DNA from: an uncultured Christensenella sp.
GTDB lineage: Bacteria; Bacillota; Clostridia; Christensenellales; UBA1242
Assembly (NCBI GenBank): GCA_949293915.1
Contig: CASFFJ010000147.1
Span: 1 to 11,797, forward strand
Length of the DNA: 11,797 bases
Direction: 5' to 3'
Notes under the pieces: generated by a model
Database searches by the model: none
What the model saw: the letters and a program-made list of their open reading frames with translations, nothing else
Told to the model about the DNA's origin: nothing
Position numbers and translations under genes: made by a program
In this document: in pieces, positions 7,383-11,797 of the stretch
Position numbering within the stretch: position 1 is the first letter of the stretch
Layout: every line of letters begins with the position of its first letter

Positions 7383-10300
7383 TTAACTCCAGAAAATGTT
7401 TGTTATACTTGGTGTAACACTATTTTTATCTTGCTTTAATTCAAAGGATTCGACCCAACTGTATATATTTCCAACTATTTTTTTTATCATTTGATTTGAA
7501 AACTTTTTCTTAAATTCAATAGAATTATATGGGAAAAATAACAACACCCCTAAATTTTGAATATTGTGAGTATAGAAATAATTACAAATTCCTTCATATG
7601 ATTTACCAAATAATACAGTTGTTATTTTAATATCAGAATTAATAATTTTAATAAGAGTATCTTTATCAAAATGCTTAAACTCTGAATATACTTTATCTAC
7701 AGCTTTTAAATTATATAGGTTTAAAATTTCATTTATATTACACTTTGCAACTAAATCCTCAGATTCGTAACTTTCAGGATAAGCAGACCCTTGATAAAAA
7801 ATTAATGGTAGATTTTTAATAGCTAAACTATCAATAAAATCAGACATAAAATTACCAGTTACATTACATCCCAAAATTTCAATCCATGTTTTATTGAAAG
7901 AAGAACGTCTTATAGTCTCTAATTTGATAGGTTCTTTGGAAAAGTCTGTTTGATTATACAATAACTCAAGTAATTCTTGCAGTTTTTGTTTATTTAATTT
8001 GGCAATAAGAGTTTTAATATGTATAAAACCTAATTTTGTATCTTTTTTTGCATAGATACTGTTACCAACATATTGCTCAATTTGATAATCTTCCCAACCT
8101 ATTTCATCGCAAAAATGTTTTTGCATGTCTTTTGTAGATACCCAATCACCTTTGGCTTTTAAATAATTTTCTATAATTTCAGTTTTACTCAAATCATCTG
8201 GGATATCGTCAAATGTATCAAAAACTTCCAATTTTCGATGCCCAATTCTTGGATTGTTTTTATAAGTAATCAATCCTATCAAGGCATCTGGATTTGGAAT
8301 TCCTGCAAATTGCATTTCTTCATTACGCTTATCATATATCTTTTTTATAGAGAAATGTCCCAAACCTCTGTCAAATTCCGATAAAACTTCGTTTATTACA
8401 TCATCAACAACAGACCATTTAATATTAATATTATTAACATGAATATAAAGACCTTTATCCCATAAGATAACATCTGAAGAATTTTTTAAAATTCCATCAC
8501 TAAGTGTTCTAATTGACATTTTGTAAGGAATAGAATCTAATAAAGGTTTTAGATTTGTTTTTAAAAGAGTATCCTTATCAATTGGTAAATGAACTCCATT
8601 AGGATACATTTTTGCAAAAAGTGCAATAATTTCCTCATTACGGTTATCTGTTTTAATTTTACCAGAGTTACTTCTTATTTTGTTTCTAGCAACTTTATAA
8701 TTATCTTCATTGTCTACTCTAATTAAAAAATTGTGGATAAAATCTTGCATAAAATCTTCTAATATAGAATTAAAGTTTTCTTTCTGGAATTCCGTGTTAG
8801 TATTAAGATGTTGTTTTAAAATTTCACACAAATAATCTTTAAATAAAGTTTTTGAACCTATAAATTTATTGTCTCTTTCTAAGATATTAAATAATTGTTC
8901 TCTGATTTCTTTAGACCAATTTTCTTTTAATGATAACCACCAAAAATCTTCATCGATAATAAAATTAAAATTATTGATTTTATTAATTAATTTGAGATAA
9001 TTCTTCATTCCATCTATATTGCGAATTTTATATATAGAACCAACATCTTCTAAAAGTATAGTTGTCATAGAGTTTATTACGTCAATATAACCACTCGAAA
9101 TTAAGAATTTCTTTATCTTACCAATGGCTTTAGATTCAATTTGTCGCACACGTTCTCTGGTAACACCCAAAATCAACCCTATTTCTTCTAATGTTTTGGG
9201 TTCACAATAAATCCCATTTCTATTAAAGAGTACCTCTTTTTCATTTGGTTTTAATAATTCAAAACTTTTATCTAATAAGGCAAAAATAATATTCGTCCAA
9301 CCATTTTGCTGTATTTCTTCAAGTGTATAAAGCATTAATTTTTTATTATCTTCAAATGATATTTTTATAGGAATAGATTCAATTCCCTTCGACCTTAAGT
9401 AATTTGTTATAATTCTTATATCGTCATCAAAAAAATTATACTTAGCGTCAACAATACAATCGTCGTTTAGCATAATATTATTTAACATCTCTTTATATTC
9501 AGGAGCCTCAAAAAATAATGATTCCAAAGAGTATTGAATTAATTGACCTATTTTTCGAATGTTATTTAATTTAAAAATTTCATGTGTCTTATTAGAAAGT
9601 CCTTCTATGTTCAAGATTGATTCAAAATATGCATCTGGCATATTAGTGGTTAATATTGTTGGTTCAGAAGTATATTGATCTTGTGAAGTACGTAATTCTT
9701 CATTCACTTCTGCATTATCAAACTCAATATTTGAAGGAAGCTGATTTGTTGTTAAAATATATTGCCAAAAATCCTTGTCATTTTCACATTTCAAAAAAAA
9801 TTCTTTTATTTCTTCTAATGAGTTCTGCCCAAAGTTTTTAATCCCTAATAAATCTGCTTCGGATATTTGTTTTAAATCGTACAAAGTTGTTATATTATTT
9901 CTTAATAAGCAATTTGTAACACGTAAAGAAAAAGGACAGTTTTTTATTTCAATATTGCTTAATATTTGCTCCTCTTCTTTTGTAGTCAATTCTTTGGATT
10001 TTTCTATTCTGTCCTCTTGTAATAAATATGTTTTAGTTACAAAATTAGTTTCTGTTTTTTTATCAGAGATTCCATATATCTTCAAAGCTTGTGATAAAAT
10101 ATCTTGAAATTCTTCTGGTTGATTCATTTCTAATTCAGCCATTTTCTTTTCTAAATTGGAAACATTTTTTAAGCCACTTTCATTCTTTTCATAGATGTAC
10201 CGTATATGTTCTAAGCACATATCAATACCATTTTCATTTCTATAATACTTGTCAATAGACTTACCTTCTTTAATTGCCTGAGAACGTAAAATATTTGATA

Positions 10301-11519
10301 AAAATGTCTTTCCCTCTTGTTTAGTTAATTTATTTTGTGAAATTTGTAAGTAAGTATTTATCAATAACGCAACTTGATATTCATCCCATTTGATTCTTTT
10401 ATGGGAAGTATCAGATTCAAATTTAAAATCATGAATTTCGGAATTATTTGATTCTTCAATATATTTTTTTATACTAAATATAGTTTTAGGTGCTATATTG
10501 GGGTTAGCAGCTAATACTTCATTAATATTTATGTTATCATCAGTAAAATACACTCCTATTTTATACAGTGCGGAGACCACCGGGGGTGAGAATTCAAGTT
10601 CATTTATACGTTGTTTATTCTTATAAGAAATAAAGTTATCAAAATTGTGTGCAAAAGCAAAATCTATAATATAATCTGTGAGTTTTATAGAAATACCTAT
10701 TAAATGACGAATATCACTAATTTTTATCTGTGCAAAATCTTCAAAATAATAGATGTGATTTTTATATAGTAAGCTTAACATTTCATATGATAAATCAAAT
10801 TCATTTAATCTATGATAATCTGGTTTATACTGAATACAATTTATTTTATTCTCAGTAATATAAGAAAGAATATCATTTATTGCTGCAGGACCACAATTGT
10901 ATGTTGAAAATATTTTTGTAAAGTCTACATTTTCAAAATCTTCATTGTAGAACAACCCTGAACGATATAACACAGATTTGGCAGCAGAAGAAAGTTCGCT
11001 TTTTGATATTAAATTTTCGCTATCCTGTTTTTGTACAAAAGAATAATTATTAGAGTGCAAAAAATTAATTAAATCATCCAATACTGATGTTTGGCAATTT
11101 TCATTAGAGATAAAATCTTTCAAGTTTATATTTTCTAAATCATTTTGAAAATACAGACCTTTTTTATATAAAGTTCTTTGCAGTATAGGTTGTAAACCTA
11201 AATCTCTTAAACGAGGGGTATCATTTTTGATAGAACCTGCATCAATTAATAAATCAAGTAGGTCATCAATTGTTGTTGGTGTAATATTTGGTATCTTAGA
11301 TATTGAAATTAAATTTTCTTTGCTTAAGTCACTTACTGTATAAATATTGAATTTGTTTAGGATTTTGATTGTCTTTACACTTAATGTTGTATCGTTTAAT
11401 TTACTATGGATAGTTATTTTAACACCCTTTTTTGTTTTCAATCCAAAAGAAAATGATTCAACCAATGTATGAACCAAATCATTAAACTTTTTATATTTTT
11501 TTTCTTTATTATTATCCAT
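7383..11519 (-). CDS. Giant protein with alpha-CTD-like HhH repeats and a sigma-70 region 4 domain
   Basis: This 1378-residue protein is the first gene of the effector run. Residues 42-371 hold five degenerate alpha-CTD-like helix-hairpin-helix repeats. Residues 376-450 (IKWDEY..., YRNENGIDM) resemble a domain I associate with HNH-type restriction proteins. A canonical RNA polymerase alpha-CTD-like unit lies at 523-575, with LYDLKQISEADLLGIKNFG in its core, and another degenerate one near 630-670. A sigma-70 region 4-like helix-turn-helix is at about 750-806, ending VTRERVRQIESKAIGKIKKF. The C-terminal 400 residues look like winged-helix segments of unknown type. There is no sigma region 2 and no nuclease motif, so it is not an ordinary sigma factor. 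It probably binds DNA at many points and may be the recognition or scaffold subunit of the defence complex, or a regulator. An in-frame TAA nine bases upstream fixes the start at 11519; the ribosome site is weak. Confidence 0.85.
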   Translation of the reverse strand: MDNNKEKKYKKFNDLVHTLVESFSFGLKTKKGVKITIHSKLNDTTLSVKTIKILNKFNIYTVSDLSKENLISISKIPNITPTTIDDLLDLLIDAGSIKNDTPRLRDLGLQPILQRTLYKKGLYFQNDLENINLKDFISNENCQTSVLDDLINFLHSNNYSFVQKQDSENLISKSELSSAAKSVLYRSGLFYNEDFENVDFTKIFSTYNCGPAAINDILSYITENKINCIQYKPDYHRLNEFDLSYEMLSLLYKNHIYYFEDFAQIKISDIRHLIGISIKLTDYIIDFAFAHNFDNFISYKNKQRINELEFSPPVVSALYKIGVYFTDDNININEVLAANPNIAPKTIFSIKKYIEESNNSEIHDFKFESDTSHKRIKWDEYQVALLINTYLQISQNKLTKQEGKTFLSNILRSQAIKEGKSIDKYYRNENGIDMCLEHIRYIYEKNESGLKNVSNLEKKMAELEMNQPEEFQDILSQALKIYGISDKKTETNFVTKTYLLQEDRIEKSKELTTKEEEQILSNIEIKNCPFSLRVTNCLLRNNITTLYDLKQISEADLLGIKNFGQNSLEEIKEFFLKCENDKDFWQYILTTNQLPSNIEFDNAEVNEELRTSQDQYTSEPTILTTNMPDAYFESILNIEGLSNKTHEIFKLNNIRKIGQLIQYSLESLFFEAPEYKEMLNNIMLNDDCIVDAKYNFFDDDIRIITNYLRSKGIESIPIKISFEDNKKLMLYTLEEIQQNGWTNIIFALLDKSFELLKPNEKEVLFNRNGIYCEPKTLEEIGLILGVTRERVRQIESKAIGKIKKFLISSGYIDVINSMTTILLEDVGSIYKIRNIDGMKNYLKLINKINNFNFIIDEDFWWLSLKENWSKEIREQLFNILERDNKFIGSKTLFKDYLCEILKQHLNTNTEFQKENFNSILEDFMQDFIHNFLIRVDNEDNYKVARNKIRSNSGKIKTDNRNEEIIALFAKMYPNGVHLPIDKDTLLKTNLKPLLDSIPYKMSIRTLSDGILKNSSDVILWDKGLYIHVNNINIKWSVVDDVINEVLSEFDRGLGHFSIKKIYDKRNEEMQFAGIPNPDALIGLITYKNNPRIGHRKLEVFDTFDDIPDDLSKTEIIENYLKAKGDWVSTKDMQKHFCDEIGWEDYQIEQYVGNSIYAKKDTKLGFIHIKTLIAKLNKQKLQELLELLYNQTDFSKEPIKLETIRRSSFNKTWIEILGCNVTGNFMSDFIDSLAIKNLPLIFYQGSAYPESYESEDLVAKCNINEILNLYNLKAVDKVYSEFKHFDKDTLIKIINSDIKITTVLFGKSYEGICNYFYTHNIQNLGVLLFFPYNSIEFKKKFSNQMIKKIVGNIYSWVESFELKQDKNSVTPSITNIFWS
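9102..9272 (-). other. Sigma-70 region 4-like helix-turn-helix inside the giant protein
   Basis: These bases encode residues about 750-806. The segment has the order expected of sigma region 4: a first helix (LLKPNEKEVLFNRNGI), the TLEEIGLILGVTRERVRQIE helix-turn-helix, then KAIGKIKKFL. In sigma factors this unit reads the -35 box. Together with the alpha-CTD-like unit at residues 523-575, it brings the two DNA-contacting parts of RNA polymerase holoenzyme into one defence-associated chain. Confidence 0.85.
10407..11210 (-). repeat. Four protein-level repeats of exactly 67 residues in the giant protein
   Basis: Within the 1378-residue protein the related motifs LYKKGLYFQND, LYRSGLFYNED, LYKNHIYYFED and LYKIGVYFTDD begin at residues 117, 184, 251 and 318, which is a constant 67-residue (201-base) step. 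A more diverged fifth copy (ILNKFNIYTVSDL) lies 63 residues earlier. Each unit follows the alpha-CTD helix-hairpin-helix layout. The DNA sequence itself is well diverged, so this is an old protein repeat and not a recent tandem duplication. Confidence 0.75.
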
Positions 11520-11577
11520 TAGATTTTATTTACACCACTTTTTTTAATGGTATCATGAATAAAGTAATTTTGATTTT

Positions 11578-11583
11578 TTTATA
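11578..11583 (-). promoter_or_regulatory. Possible -10 box for the effector module
   Basis: The minus strand reads TATAAA about 60 bases before the ATG at 11519. A convincing -35 box at the proper distance was not seen (AAACAA at 17 bases, TTAAAC at 19 bases). The operon must have a promoter somewhere in 11520-11677 unless transcribed from beyond, but this assignment is weak. Confidence 0.25.
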
Positions 11584-11645
11584 ACAAAATGTTTAAAGGT
11601 TTGTTTAATCCTCTTGTTGTACAAGTTATTAATATTTAATATTAG

Positions 11646-11651
11646 TATAAT
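11646..11651 (+). promoter_or_regulatory. Candidate -10 box for the exported-protein gene
   Basis: TATAAT, a perfect -10 hexamer, lies 26 bases upstream of the ATG at 11678, and transcription would start near 11658. The -35 region is poor (AAGTTA at 17-base spacing). A small inverted repeat, CTTGT-TGT-ACAAG at 11613-11625, lies just upstream and could be a binding site. The AT-rich background makes chance TATAAT matches common. Confidence 0.4.
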
Positions 11652-11677
11652 TTATAAAGAATTATAAAGGTGGGTTA

Positions 11678-11797
11678 ATGAAAAAATTTTTAGTTTTATT
11701 GTTAATGTTGTTCTTTGCAAATGTTGCTTTTGCAGTTACTTCCTATGATAGGTATGGTCAAAAGACAGGTTCTTACAGGCAAACAACTTCAGGCTAC
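11678..11797 (+). CDS. Exported small protein, N-terminal fragment (runs off right edge)
   Basis: The ATG at 11678 follows an AAAGGTGGG ribosome site (11666-11674) and opens 40 codons to the window end. The first 19 residues (MKKFLVLLLMLFFANVAFA) form a clear signal peptide: two lysines, a hydrophobic core and an AFA cleavage site. The mature part begins VTSYDRYGQKTGSYRQTTSG, and the YDRYGQKTGSYR tract looks like the first unit of a Tyr/Gly-rich repeat seen in small exported proteins of unknown role. It is divergent from the defence genes and probably ordinary host genome that marks the edge of the island. Confidence 0.8.
   Translation, partial: MKKFLVLLLMLFFANVAFAVTSYDRYGQKTGSYRQTTSGY

Noticed and set aside
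7383..11519. Reading the giant protein as a true sigma factor
   Set aside because: It has region 4 but no region 2 (-10 recognition and core-binding helices), and carries many alpha-CTD-like units, so it cannot act as a standard sigma.
11613..11625. Inverted repeat CTTGT-TGT-ACAAG as terminator or attachment site
   Set aside because: Arms are only five bases, no T-run fits either gene end (both genes start here), and no matching copy was found at another island boundary. It is kept only as a note in the promoter entry.

Overview
The window is strongly AT-rich bacterial DNA. Except for one short gene start at the right edge, every gene lies on the minus strand and is read from right to left. 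Genes are packed with gaps of a few bases or small overlaps. No tRNA, rRNA, CRISPR array, integrase or transposase was seen. The host cannot be named. The exported protein starting at 11678 has a Gram-negative-looking signal peptide and the tract YDRYGQKTGSYR, a style I associate with low-GC, possibly gut-dwelling bacteria; this is a weak hint.

The locus is a DNA phosphorothioation (Dnd) defence island. The left part carries the modification genes dndB (1522-2571), dndC (105-1514) and the first 44 codons of dndD (1-133). dndE would be expected just beyond the left edge. No cysteine desulfurase (DndA) is present in the window, so the sulfur may come from DndA/IscS encoded elsewhere.

The right part, transcribed first, has five genes in place of the familiar DptFGH restriction genes. 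They are a 1378-residue protein built from RNA polymerase alpha-CTD-like helix-hairpin-helix repeats plus a sigma-70 region 4-like helix-turn-helix (7383-11519); a fusion of a PLD-type nuclease domain to a DEAD/DEAH helicase (5267-7381); a 59-residue charged helical protein (5084-5263); an SMC/Rad50-like ATPase that looks like a second DndD (3094-5094); and a 153-residue protein resembling phosphorothioation-associated protein 4 (2633-3094). The inferred division of labour is that DndB-C-D(-E) replaces a backbone oxygen with sulfur on host DNA, while the five-gene module senses and acts on DNA lacking the mark.

The only sizeable gap inside the gene run (2572-2632) holds a sigma-70-like promoter. 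Its -10 box is buried in a perfect tandem repeat, TACTTAAGTATA twice, whose core is a 22-bp palindrome. This looks like an operator that gives the modification genes their own control, separate from the upstream effector module. The 158-bp gap at 11520-11677 separates the system from the divergent exported-protein gene and must carry the start signals for both directions.
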